Source: IMCC26077 sp044344975 (GTDB taxonomy: Bacteria; Actinomycetota; Actinomycetes; Nanopelagicales; Nanopelagicaceae). From it: a stretch of 33,631 bases of DNA. The position numbers were made by a program, and so were the translations under genes. Every line of letters begins with the position of its first letter. Position 1 is the stretch's first letter. The notes beneath the pieces are model-generated. The model made no database searches, was not told where the DNA came from, and saw only the letters and a list, made by a program, of their open reading frames with translations. Below, in pieces: positions 8,885 to 16,446 of this stretch. Location: assembly GCA_044344975.1 (NCBI GenBank), contig JBIJBY010000003.1:1-33631 (forward strand). Direction: 5' to 3'.

Positions 8885-9478
8885 GTGACCACAATCCCTG
8901 CAAGCCCGCACTCGCTCCGCGCAGCGATATTTCCAAAGAGCACGCTCCTTACCAATAGCGCCCTGGCTCTAGGTGGCGTCGCCTTCTTATCGGCGATGGC
9001 GCAGATTGCGCTGCCAATCCCTGGATCTCCCGTGCCTGTCACTGGTCAAACCCTTGGCGCGCTCCTGATTGGTGCAAGTTATGGCCGAGCGCTAGGTGCA
9101 ACCACTTTTGCGCTCTATCTCGGAATTGGAATAGCGGGGGCGCCAGTCTTCTCACAACAAGGACACGGCCTAGCCAAATTCGTTGGACCCACTGGTGGTT
9201 ACCTCGTGGGAATGTTTCTGGCAACTGTCATCTTGAGCTTCCTTGCTTCAAAGAAGTGGGATAAAAAGTTGCCAACCGCGCTTCTTGCAATGTTGGTTGG
9301 ACAGATAATTATCTTCACCTTCGGTTTGTTCTGGCTACAACAAGCAACCGGCAAAGATTGGGCGTGGACGATAAACGCTGGACTTACACCATTTATCTTT
9401 GGTGAAGCGCTCAAACTCGCAATCGCAGCAACTGCTCTTCCAACGCTTTGGCGAGTGGTGGATAAGCGTCGTTCGTGA
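8885..9478 (+). CDS. bioY: Biotin transporter BioY
   Basis: Substrate-binding membrane (S) component for biotin uptake, of the energy-coupling-factor type. The 197 aa protein has about six hydrophobic segments and the BioY hallmarks GQTLGALLIGASYG and FVGPTGGYLVGMF. It starts with GTG behind a near-perfect ribosome-binding site. No bioM/bioN (ATPase and transmembrane) genes are adjacent, so it must act alone or with a shared ECF module encoded elsewhere. Its stop overlaps the menF start as GTGA, which places it at the head of a two-gene operon with isochorismate synthase, an unusual partner. Confidence 0.93.
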   Translation: MTTIPASPHSLRAAIFPKSTLLTNSALALGGVAFLSAMAQIALPIPGSPVPVTGQTLGALLIGASYGRALGATTFALYLGIGIAGAPVFSQQGHGLAKFVGPTGGYLVGMFLATVILSFLASKKWDKKLPTALLAMLVGQIIIFTFGLFWLQQATGKDWAWTINAGLTPFIFGEALKLAIAATALPTLWRVVDKRRS

Positions 9479-10707
9479 ACTCTCCATCAGTACACACAAC
9501 CGAAGTTAGCGAAGCACAAAATCTACTTTCGCTACTTCCTGATAGCGCTGCTCTTGCATGGGTTCGCGGTGGAGATGGTTTAGTTGGTTGGGGCGAATTC
9601 GATCGACTAGAGGTAGTTGGCGCAGATCGATTTGAAAAAATTCGGCTCTGGTGGCGCGAGCACTGCGCACACTTCACAATCCACGATGAAGTGAAAAAGT
9701 TTGGTACCGGTCCATTGCTCTTTCTCTCCGGAACTTTTGATGCAGATGAAGTAAGCGTTGCAATTATTCCGAAAGTAATTGTCGGCCAGCGCAATGGCCG
9801 TACCTGGGTTACTTGGATAGGTGATGCGCACGCGCCCGAACTCACGGCGGCAGCGCATCCAGAGGCGCCCTTAAATCTCAGTTGGGTTGGTGGTGCAATT
9901 TCGCCAGCACAATGGGAGATCAATGTTGGAAAGGCGCTCGCGAAAATACATAGCGGTGAAATTTCGAAGGTGGTGCTAGCGCGAGACTTAGTTGCACAAT
10001 CTGATTTACCTTTTGATTCTCGACATATCATGAACAAACTAGCTGAAAACTACAGCTCGACCTGGATTTTCTCAGTTGCGAACCTTGTTGGCGCTACTCC
10101 CGAACTTCTGGTTCGCTTAAATAAAGGGTTAGTCACCTCACGAATTCTCGCTGGCACAATTCAGCGAACCGGTGATGACGAACGCGACTTAGCGCTCGCA
10201 GCCTCACTTGCTCGCTCATCAAAAGATCTTGAAGAACATGAGTATGCAGTCGATTCGGTCGCACAAACCCTCGCTCCGTTCTGTTCCTCAACAAATGTGC
10301 CGGAAACTCCCTTTGTGCTCCATCTTTCTAACGTCATGCACCTTGCAACAGATGTCACCGGTGTGCTCACAGATTCGCTCGCCCCAGCGGATCTCTTTAC
10401 TGTTGTTCGAGAATTACATCCCTCTGCTGCAGTTTGTGGCACGCCACGCCCTGCTGCTCAGCGCGTAATTAAAGAAGTTGAAGCGATGTCACGCAGTCGA
10501 TATGCCGGCCCAGTTGGATGGATTGATAGTAAAGGTGAGGGCGAGATTGGTATCGCCCTTCGTTGTGCAGAAATTAACTCGGCAAACCCCCGCGAAATTA
10601 GATTATTTGCCGGGTGTGGAATCGTGCAAGGATCTGACCCAGCGAAAGAATTTGCAGAGAGCCAAGCGAAATTACTTCCAATTAGAGAGGCGCTAGAGAG
10701 CGCGTAA
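9475..10707 (+). CDS. menF: Isochorismate synthase
   Basis: Converts chorismate to isochorismate, the entry step of menaquinone synthesis. The 410 aa protein has the C-terminal chorismate-binding fold: the general-base lysine in EISKVVLARD (K165), the general acid in GATPELL (E210), the LAGTIQR segment, acidic Mg-site residues in DLEEHEYAVD (around 253-256) and GEGEIGIALR, and the CGTPRPAA and AGPVGW motifs. The GTG start overlaps the bioY stop. Its last 26 bases overlap the end of menD on the opposite strand. Salicylate or siderophore-type isochorismate synthases are related, but the men context settles the role. Confidence 0.95.
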   Translation: MNSPSVHTTEVSEAQNLLSLLPDSAALAWVRGGDGLVGWGEFDRLEVVGADRFEKIRLWWREHCAHFTIHDEVKKFGTGPLLFLSGTFDADEVSVAIIPKVIVGQRNGRTWVTWIGDAHAPELTAAAHPEAPLNLSWVGGAISPAQWEINVGKALAKIHSGEISKVVLARDLVAQSDLPFDSRHIMNKLAENYSSTWIFSVANLVGATPELLVRLNKGLVTSRILAGTIQRTGDDERDLALAASLARSSKDLEEHEYAVDSVAQTLAPFCSSTNVPETPFVLHLSNVMHLATDVTGVLTDSLAPADLFTVVRELHPSAAVCGTPRPAAQRVIKEVEAMSRSRYAGPVGWIDSKGEGEIGIALRCAEINSANPREIRLFAGCGIVQGSDPAKEFAESQAKLLPIREALESA

Positions 10708-12304
10708 CTTCCTTCAATAGCTCGGCGTTCGCTGCGCGATCGGGCATGTTCGCCACAATCACGCGAAGCCCTTCGCCACTTCTGGCAAGTTGAGCAATTA
10801 ATGCTTCTTGCGTTCTTACTCCAACTGCAGGAATGCCATAACTTTCAGCAATAGCAACCAGATCGCGGCCATGTGGTGTTCCAAAAATCTTTTCGAAACC
10901 TGGCACATCCTGCTGTGGCAAAGTGGAGAAAATCCCACCACCGTCATTCGCAATTACAATGATTGTCAGATTTGGCTTGACTTCTTCTGAACTAATTAAT
11001 AAGCCATTGATGTCATGGAGAAAAGCAAGGTCACCCAAAATTGCAAATGTTCGATTGCGTGAAAGTGCGATTCCAAATGCGGTCGAAATATTTCCATCAA
11101 TTCCCGCTAGTCCCCTATTTGCAAAAGTTTCGATTCCGCCCCGTGGTTCTGCGAACGCTTCGATATCGCGAATGGGTCGCGATGATGCGACGAAGAGCGC
11201 AGATTCAGAAGGCAACTCACGGAGCGTTGCAACAATGGCGGATGGCTCCGACCAAATTGGTAGTAAATCAGGCAAGCGCTCGGAGATTTTCTTTGAATAG
11301 TCGAAGAACTTCGCCGCCCAAATTGCATCACGCTCATAAGCGCTGTTCGTGTTCATATGAGGAAGTATGAGATGAATTTCATCCCCTTCTCGTTCGACAT
11401 CTATCTCTTCAGTTCGTGAATCAACTACGACTACTTTTTCGGCGAGCGCAAGATAAGCGTTCATAGCACGCGTCAACGTTAACCGGCCGACAACCATCGC
11501 TACTTTCGGCGCCAGCTCAACTCTTCGTTGTTCGTCCGATAAGAGCAAGGAGGAGTGCGGTACAACTTTTACACCAAGCAAGGGATCTTCACTCAATACT
11601 GGCCAGCCAAGTGCATCTGACAATTTCGCAATATCAGATGGCGCAATGCCTGCTCGATCATGTCCAAGAAGAATCACTCCATGTGGGTGATAGTTCTGCA
11701 ACTGTCGCGGAGAGAAGAGCGGCGAATCTATTGGATCAATCTCAACATCTAGCGATTCACTCCATTCGAGCGGGCCGACTAAGGGCTCGTCGAACTCGAC
11801 ATTGATATGCGCGGGATTTTTCGATGCTAACGACTTGGCAATCTCCGCACGCCAACTTCGGACTTGACCAAGCGCACTCCCTGCTGCAGAAATGTTTACC
11901 GTGTACGGGATTGCTGCAGGAAACATCCCTAGCTGCGTCGTCGTTTGATTCGCGCCGGTCTGCCATAACCTCGCAGGGCGATCGGCCGTGATCGCGATTA
12001 GTGGATGTTGGCCATGGTGCGCCTCGAGTAGAGCTGGATAGAAATTGGCTGCAGCGCTGCCACTTGTGCAGATCACTGGAGTTGGCAATCCTGTTGCTTT
12101 TGCAATTCCCAGGGCAAGAAAAGCCGCGCTCCGTTCATCGATACGGGTATGCAATCGAATTCGGGAGAGTTCTGATGCGCGCCAGAGCGCCATCGTTAGT
12201 GGTGCGTTCCGAGAACCTGGCGAGATGACTGCGTCACGAACACCAGAGCGAATGAGTTGGTCGACAATTACCTCTCCCAAAACTGGCGAAGGAGAATGCG
12301 TCAT
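10682..12304 (-). CDS. menD: 2-succinyl-5-enolpyruvyl-6-hydroxy-3-cyclohexene-1-carboxylate synthase
   Basis: Thiamine-diphosphate enzyme that adds 2-oxoglutarate-derived succinyl semialdehyde to isochorismate. The 540 aa length is typical. The N-terminal domain has SPGSRNAPL at residues 28-36 and the cofactor-activating Glu57 in RIDERSAAFLALG. CTSGSAAANFYPALLEAHH follows. The C-terminal ThDP/Mg domain shows ILGDLAFLHDINGLL and IVIANDGGGIFSTLPQ. Its ATG overlaps the menC stop (ATGA), so it is the last gene of the menB-menC-menD unit. The 3' end runs 26 bases into menF on the other strand. Confidence 0.96.
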   Translation of the reverse strand: MTHSPSPVLGEVIVDQLIRSGVRDAVISPGSRNAPLTMALWRASELSRIRLHTRIDERSAAFLALGIAKATGLPTPVICTSGSAAANFYPALLEAHHGQHPLIAITADRPARLWQTGANQTTTQLGMFPAAIPYTVNISAAGSALGQVRSWRAEIAKSLASKNPAHINVEFDEPLVGPLEWSESLDVEIDPIDSPLFSPRQLQNYHPHGVILLGHDRAGIAPSDIAKLSDALGWPVLSEDPLLGVKVVPHSSLLLSDEQRRVELAPKVAMVVGRLTLTRAMNAYLALAEKVVVVDSRTEEIDVEREGDEIHLILPHMNTNSAYERDAIWAAKFFDYSKKISERLPDLLPIWSEPSAIVATLRELPSESALFVASSRPIRDIEAFAEPRGGIETFANRGLAGIDGNISTAFGIALSRNRTFAILGDLAFLHDINGLLISSEEVKPNLTIIVIANDGGGIFSTLPQQDVPGFEKIFGTPHGRDLVAIAESYGIPAVGVRTQEALIAQLARSGEGLRVIVANMPDRAANAELLKEVTRSLAPL

Positions 12305-13266
12305 AACGACTCCTTTCGCTCTAGATTTTCCATAAGTCTTTTATGTGCGCTCGCTATGCGATTATGCCACCAAGCAACTTGCGCCTGGTCGAGTCGAAAG
12401 CGACCTAGCAGCTCCTCAACAACCTCAACTTCATTCACCGGCACTGCACCATCCTGTGGCAGTAGTGGATGTCGAACGATATCTCCGCTCAGTAAAGCTA
12501 CTGTGCCAAGCCCGCAGTTCACATCTTCTGGTAGATGAGCAGCAAGTGCAATCCCTGCAGACATTCCCACACTGCTCTCCAGCGCAGACGAGATTACTAC
12601 CGGTTTATTCAATTGAGAGATAATTTTCAAAGCTCGAGCGATGCCTCCCAATGGCGCAACTTTCACAATAACTACATCAGCAACTTTGTTTATTTCACTT
12701 AAATCATCACCAAGGCGAAGATTCTCGTCAATTGCGATTGGAATTGGTAAATTCAAAGCGCCATTTTCAGCAAGAGTTGCGCAGGGTTGTTCTACATATT
12801 CAATTTGATGTCCATACTTATTGTAGAGCGAGGTAAAAAAATCTTGCGCCTGTTGAATAGAAAATAATCCATTGGCATCTAATCGTAACCTTGCACCTGG
12901 AATTATTTGAAAGACCTCTTCGATACGCTCTTCATCGTTAGCGGTGCCTACCTTGATTTTTACTGTTTGTGAGCCAGGAAACCACGAGAGCACTTCGCCT
13001 ACTTGGGCAACTGGTACTTCCGGGAGGGTGGCGTTGACCATCACTCGCGTACGTATTGGAGTCGGAAAGTTCTCATCTGCCGCTTCAAGTGCAGCTTGTA
13101 GCCAGAGCGCATCACGTTCTGATGAATAGTCTTTGAACGGCGAGAATTCACTCCATCGTTTCTCACCTCGAATTAGCGCTATCTCTCTCAATTGCACGCC
13201 ACGAAAATTGGTGCGGGTCGGAATTCCAATAACTTCTACGCGAGAGAGTAAATCGCTGATTTGCAT
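12301..13266 (-). CDS. menC: o-Succinylbenzoate synthase
   Basis: Enolase-superfamily dehydratase making o-succinylbenzoate. In 321 aa the full catalytic set is visible: the Lys pair in KIKVG (K103, K105), metal ligands D130 (RLDANG), E159 (YVEQPC) and D180 (IDENL), and K202 in VVIVKVAPLGG. It follows menB with a 2-base gap and overlaps menD. No menH is visible between menD and menC, so its substrate-forming step must be supplied from elsewhere or occur otherwise. Confidence 0.93.
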   Translation of the reverse strand: MQISDLLSRVEVIGIPTRTNFRGVQLREIALIRGEKRWSEFSPFKDYSSERDALWLQAALEAADENFPTPIRTRVMVNATLPEVPVAQVGEVLSWFPGSQTVKIKVGTANDEERIEEVFQIIPGARLRLDANGLFSIQQAQDFFTSLYNKYGHQIEYVEQPCATLAENGALNLPIPIAIDENLRLGDDLSEINKVADVVIVKVAPLGGIARALKIISQLNKPVVISSALESSVGMSAGIALAAHLPEDVNCGLGTVALLSGDIVRHPLLPQDGAVPVNEVEVVEELLGRFRLDQAQVAWWHNRIASAHKRLMENLERKESL

Positions 13267-13268
13267 CG

Positions 13269-14138
13269 CTACGGGCGCTTAGGAAAACGACCAAAATTTG
13301 GTGGGCGTTTCTCCTGGAAGGCATTCCTTCCCTCTTGTCCCTCTTCAGTCAAATAAAAGAGGAGGGTGGCATCGCCAGCAAGTTGTTGCACGCCAGCAAG
13401 ACCATCATCAGCAGCATTTAAGCCGGCTTTCAAAAGTCGGAGCGCAAGTGGAGAGTGGCGCAACATTTCGCGAGCCCAAGAAACAGTCTCTGCCTCTAAT
13501 TCAGAAACCGGCACGACGGTATTCACTAAGCCCATATCAAGAGCTTCTTGTGCATCATATTGTCGACACATGAACCAGATCTCGCGCGCTTTTTTCTGAC
13601 CGATATGCGCTGCAAGTAAACCTGCACCGTATCCACCATCGAAGGAGCCAACCATTGGTCCGGTCTGTCCAAATTTTGCATTATCAGCAGCGACTGTGAT
13701 GTCACAAACCACATGCAAAACATGTCCGCCACCGATTGCCCAGCCCGCGACCATCGCAATCACAGGTTTCGGAGTTCGACGAATTTGAATTTGTAGATCT
13801 AAGACGTTAAGACGTCCGATACCCTTCTTGCCAAGTGAATCACTTCCGATATATCCATCATCTCCGCGGACCATCACGTCGCCACCAGAACAGAATGCTT
13901 CTGTTCCTGCTCCGGTAAAAATAATCACGCCAACACTGTCATCGTCGCGCGCTACGTTGAATGCTTCCTGTAGTTGTGCGAGCGTCTCGGGGCGAAATGC
14001 GTTACGCACCTCGGGACGATTAATTGTTATCTTTGCAATGCCTTCGGCGCGTTCATACACGATATCGCTGTACGCTCCGACGCTTTCCCATTCTGGGATT
14101 TCACGGCTACCGGGCTCTCTTTTAATCGGTTTGCTCAC
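13269..14138 (-). CDS. menB: 1,4-Dihydroxy-2-naphthoyl-CoA synthase
   Basis: Crotonase-fold ring-closing enzyme of menaquinone synthesis. The 289 aa protein has SGGD (84-87), GWAIGGGHVLHVVCD, and QTGPMVGSFDGGYGAG with the catalytic Asp and Tyr region at 165-171. The C-terminus YLTEEGQEGRNAF(Q)EKRPP matches the family. Gly160 in QTGP, rather than the Asp of the mycobacterial enzyme (QTDA), places it with the E. coli-type (type I) enzymes that need bicarbonate; that assignment rests on family knowledge. The start is GTG at 14136-14138, only 18 bases from the divergent GTG of menE, and the message is probably leaderless. Confidence 0.96.
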   Translation of the reverse strand: MSKPIKREPGSREIPEWESVGAYSDIVYERAEGIAKITINRPEVRNAFRPETLAQLQEAFNVARDDDSVGVIIFTGAGTEAFCSGGDVMVRGDDGYIGSDSLGKKGIGRLNVLDLQIQIRRTPKPVIAMVAGWAIGGGHVLHVVCDITVAADNAKFGQTGPMVGSFDGGYGAGLLAAHIGQKKAREIWFMCRQYDAQEALDMGLVNTVVPVSELEAETVSWAREMLRHSPLALRLLKAGLNAADDGLAGVQQLAGDATLLFYLTEEGQEGRNAFQEKRPPNFGRFPKRP

Positions 14139-14144
14139 AGGCGA

Positions 14145-14151
14145 TAGCCTA
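14145..14151. promoter_or_regulatory. Symmetric bidirectional -10 element for menB and menE
   Basis: The heptamer TAGCCTA reads TAGCCT on the plus strand (14145-14150), 6 bases before the menE GTG. On the minus strand it reads TAGGCT (complement of 14146-14151), 7 bases before the menB GTG. Both hexamers match TANNNT, and both distances place the transcription start at or next to the start codon. The intergenic gap is only 18 bases, with no room for ribosome-binding sites. One nearly palindromic site can therefore direct two divergent leaderless mRNAs. Confidence 0.6.
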
Positions 14152-14156
14152 GAGGC

Positions 14157-15260
14157 GTGAGAAATGTTGAGCGAATCGACCCGTTATCAGTCGCACCTCT
14201 GCGGCTGCGCGATGCGCTCGCGCGAGCAATCGACGGCGGTCCGACCGTCGCGCTCACCGAGCTCACCTCCGAGCAGAGTGAAGACTTAGCGAGGCTCCCC
14301 GAGAGCGCTGCGCTTCTCATCGAAACAGGCGGCTCGACCGGCGCACCCAAGATTGTTGCTCTTAGCGCCAACGCATTAAAGATAAGTGCATCGCTCAGCA
14401 ACCAAACACTTGGCGCAGAGATTGGCGATCGCTGGTCGCTCTCGCTTCCACTTAATCATATAGCTGGAGTTAATCAGTTACTCCGTTCAATTGAATTAGG
14501 AACAGATCCTGTCGAAACAAATGCGCAATTTATTTCAATTGTTCCAACGCAACTTTATCGTGCGCTTGAACGACCTGACAGATTTTTAGAGCAACTCAGA
14601 AGCGCGAAGAAAGTTCTTATTGGTGGCGCAGCAGTTCCAGAAAATCTCGTTAAGCGAGGTCGAGAATCTGGAATAAAACTTGTCACAAGCTATGGTATGA
14701 CTGAGATGTGCGGTGGATGTATTTACAATGGAAAAACGCTTCCGGACGTAGAGATAAAAATTGATAGTTCCGGCAAGATCGCATTAAAGGGGCCCATGCG
14801 AGCACTCGGCTATCTCAACAACAATCAGGCAAATCGCGAATCTTTTGTCAATGAATGGTTTATCACGAGTGATTACGGATCAATAAATGAAGAAGGAGAA
14901 CTCAACATTGCTGGAAGAGCAGATGATGTCATCATCTCTGGTGGAGAGAAGATTTCAACTGGTGAAGTCTCTCGAATCTTGCAAGAAAGATTTCCTGAGT
15001 CTGAGATTTTTGTCGTGGGGGTACCAGACTCGGAGTGGGGTGTTGCACTTCGAGTAGTTATAGCCAATCGAAAATTTGAACGAGTTAATGACATCAGTCA
15101 GATGATTTCACTACAAGAAGTAAGGAATCTTCTTGGAGGAGCGCTAGGCAAAGTGGCGGCACCTCGCTCCTTACTACTACTCTCTGAGCTGCCGATGAAA
15201 TCCAATGGCAAGGCAGACCTCGAAGCGCTTGCTGCCGCTACCCCCACCGAGAAAATTTAA
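14157..15260 (+). CDS. menE: o-Succinylbenzoate-CoA ligase
   Basis: Acyl-CoA synthetase (ANL superfamily) activating o-succinylbenzoate for MenB. It is short for the superfamily (367 aa), as is usual for actinobacterial MenE, and lacks much of the N-terminal subdomain. Visible motifs are the phosphate-binding loop ETGGSTGAPK (about 57-65), TSYGMTEMCGG (about 177-187), ADDVIISGGEKIS (from about 255) and the C-terminal catalytic lysine in MKSNGKADL (about 351). The start is GTG 6 bases after a TAGCCT box, so probably leaderless. menA follows after 23 bases. Confidence 0.94.
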   Translation: MRNVERIDPLSVAPLRLRDALARAIDGGPTVALTELTSEQSEDLARLPESAALLIETGGSTGAPKIVALSANALKISASLSNQTLGAEIGDRWSLSLPLNHIAGVNQLLRSIELGTDPVETNAQFISIVPTQLYRALERPDRFLEQLRSAKKVLIGGAAVPENLVKRGRESGIKLVTSYGMTEMCGGCIYNGKTLPDVEIKIDSSGKIALKGPMRALGYLNNNQANRESFVNEWFITSDYGSINEEGELNIAGRADDVIISGGEKISTGEVSRILQERFPESEIFVVGVPDSEWGVALRVVIANRKFERVNDISQMISLQEVRNLLGGALGKVAAPRSLLLLSELPMKSNGKADLEALAAATPTEKI

Positions 15261-15283
15261 GTTATCCCGAGAGGATTCCAGTA

Positions 15284-16150
15284 ATGGCAACAACTAAGGA
15301 ATGGATTAGTGGCGCTCGACTGCGCACCCTTCCTGCTGCTATTGCTCCCGTAATCGTCGGCACTTCACTCGCTGCACCCGAACCGATATGGAGTAATGCG
15401 CTGTTGGCGCTATTGGTCGCGCTCTCATTACAAATTGGCGTCAATTTCTCTAATGATTACTCCGATGGAATTCGAGGGACCGATACCGATCGCGTTGGCC
15501 CAATGCGCCTGGTTGGGAGTGGTGCGGCAAAACCAAAACACGTTCTCACTGCAGCGCTAACTTTCTTCGCGCTCGCTGGATGCGTGGGACTGATACTTGC
15601 ACTCCGAACTTCGCTCTGGCTAATCCTTGTTGGCGCGCTCTCCATACTTGCTGCATGGGGATATACCGGCGGTAAACGACCGTATGGCTATCGAGCTCTC
15701 GGTGAAATCTCAGTTTTCTTATTCTTTGGCGTTGTTGCAGTACTTGGCACCTACTTCGCACAGAGCGGAGAAATCACCGCACTATCAATCGTGGCGTCAA
15801 TCCCTGTAGGTGCACAAGCATGCGCAATCTTGGTTCTGAATAACCTTCGCGATAGAAATAAAGACTCAGAATCTGGTAAACGCACGCTCGCTGTCGTAAT
15901 GGGTGAAAAAGGGACGCGAATCTTCTTTGCACTCCTTGTGATTGGCAGCAACGTTATAGGTATTGTGACCTCAATAAGTCAGGTGTGGTGTGTGCTAACT
16001 GTGCTTCTGCTACCAATTTCACTCTATTTGGCGGCAACTGTCATCAAAGGTGCTGGCGGGCGAGATCTTATCTCCTTGCTGCAACGAACAGCCCTCTTCC
16101 AACTTCTGTTCGCTGCGCTATACGCTGCCGGATTCGTCCTCAGCGCCTAA
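15284..16150 (+). CDS. menA: 1,4-Dihydroxy-2-naphthoate polyprenyltransferase
   Basis: Membrane prenyltransferase attaching the isoprenoid tail to dihydroxynaphthoate. The 288 aa protein has about eight to nine hydrophobic segments. The first Asp-rich motif is at about residues 54-70 (NFSNDYSDGIRGTDTDR) and the second at about 185-200 (NNLRDRNKDSESGKRT), as expected for this family. The ATG is preceded by GAGAGG at a good distance, so unlike menE it uses a conventional ribosome-binding site. It forms an operon with menE. Confidence 0.95.
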   Translation: MATTKEWISGARLRTLPAAIAPVIVGTSLAAPEPIWSNALLALLVALSLQIGVNFSNDYSDGIRGTDTDRVGPMRLVGSGAAKPKHVLTAALTFFALAGCVGLILALRTSLWLILVGALSILAAWGYTGGKRPYGYRALGEISVFLFFGVVAVLGTYFAQSGEITALSIVASIPVGAQACAILVLNNLRDRNKDSESGKRTLAVVMGEKGTRIFFALLVIGSNVIGIVTSISQVWCVLTVLLLPISLYLAATVIKGAGGRDLISLLQRTALFQLLFAALYAAGFVLSA

Positions 16151-16163
16151 TCAGAAATTCTTA

Positions 16164-16169
16164 TATACT
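16164..16169 (+). promoter_or_regulatory. -10 box of a leaderless promoter before the small membrane gene
   Basis: TATACT is followed by 6 bases and the ATG at 16176, the same TANNNT-N6-start arrangement seen at menE, the mutase-like gene, the leader ORF and glnR. No Shine-Dalgarno sequence precedes the ATG. The box starts 14 bases after the menA stop, so the gene may have its own promoter besides read-through from menA. Confidence 0.5.
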
Positions 16170-16175
16170 TTTCAT

Positions 16176-16439
16176 ATGCTTCGCATTCTTCTCCTGCTCT
16201 CGATTGCAATCACGGTCTACGCATTTGTTGATTGTGCGCGAACTCCGCAAGAAGAAGTGCGAAAGCTTCCCAAGTGGGCGTGGCTCTTACTCATTGTCCT
16301 TTTTAGTCCATCACCAATTGTGAGTATTGCTTGGTTAGTAATTGGTAGAGAGCGCGGTCGCGGTAATGGTGGCTGGAAGCGTCCACCGCGAAAAATCATT
16401 CCGCCAGATGACAATCCCGATTTCTTACGTAACCTTTAA
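16176..16439 (+). CDS. Small membrane protein with PLDc_N-like domain
   Basis: An 87 aa protein with two hydrophobic segments (about residues 2-16 and 33-53). The segments are joined by a charged stretch (RTPQEEVRKLPKWAW), and a basic, proline-rich tail follows. The layout with LPKWAWLLLIVLF, then SIAWLVIGR, resembles the N-terminal membrane domain of cardiolipin synthases/phospholipase D (PLDc_N) that occurs as stand-alone small proteins in actinobacteria; no catalytic HKD motif is present. The start at 16176 is preferred over longer frames because it begins a clean hydrophobic segment and sits 6 bases after TATACT. It ends 7 bases from the convergent ccsB. Function unknown. Confidence 0.75.
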   Translation: MLRILLLLSIAITVYAFVDCARTPQEEVRKLPKWAWLLLIVLFSPSPIVSIAWLVIGRERGRGNGGWKRPPRKIIPPDDNPDFLRNL

Positions 16440-16446
16440 ACTTTTT

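Noticed and set aside
8814..8936. 41-codon N-terminal extension of menG.
   Set aside because: It would overlap the divergent bioY start and its Shine-Dalgarno sequence, and the added residues have no resemblance to the methyltransferase family.
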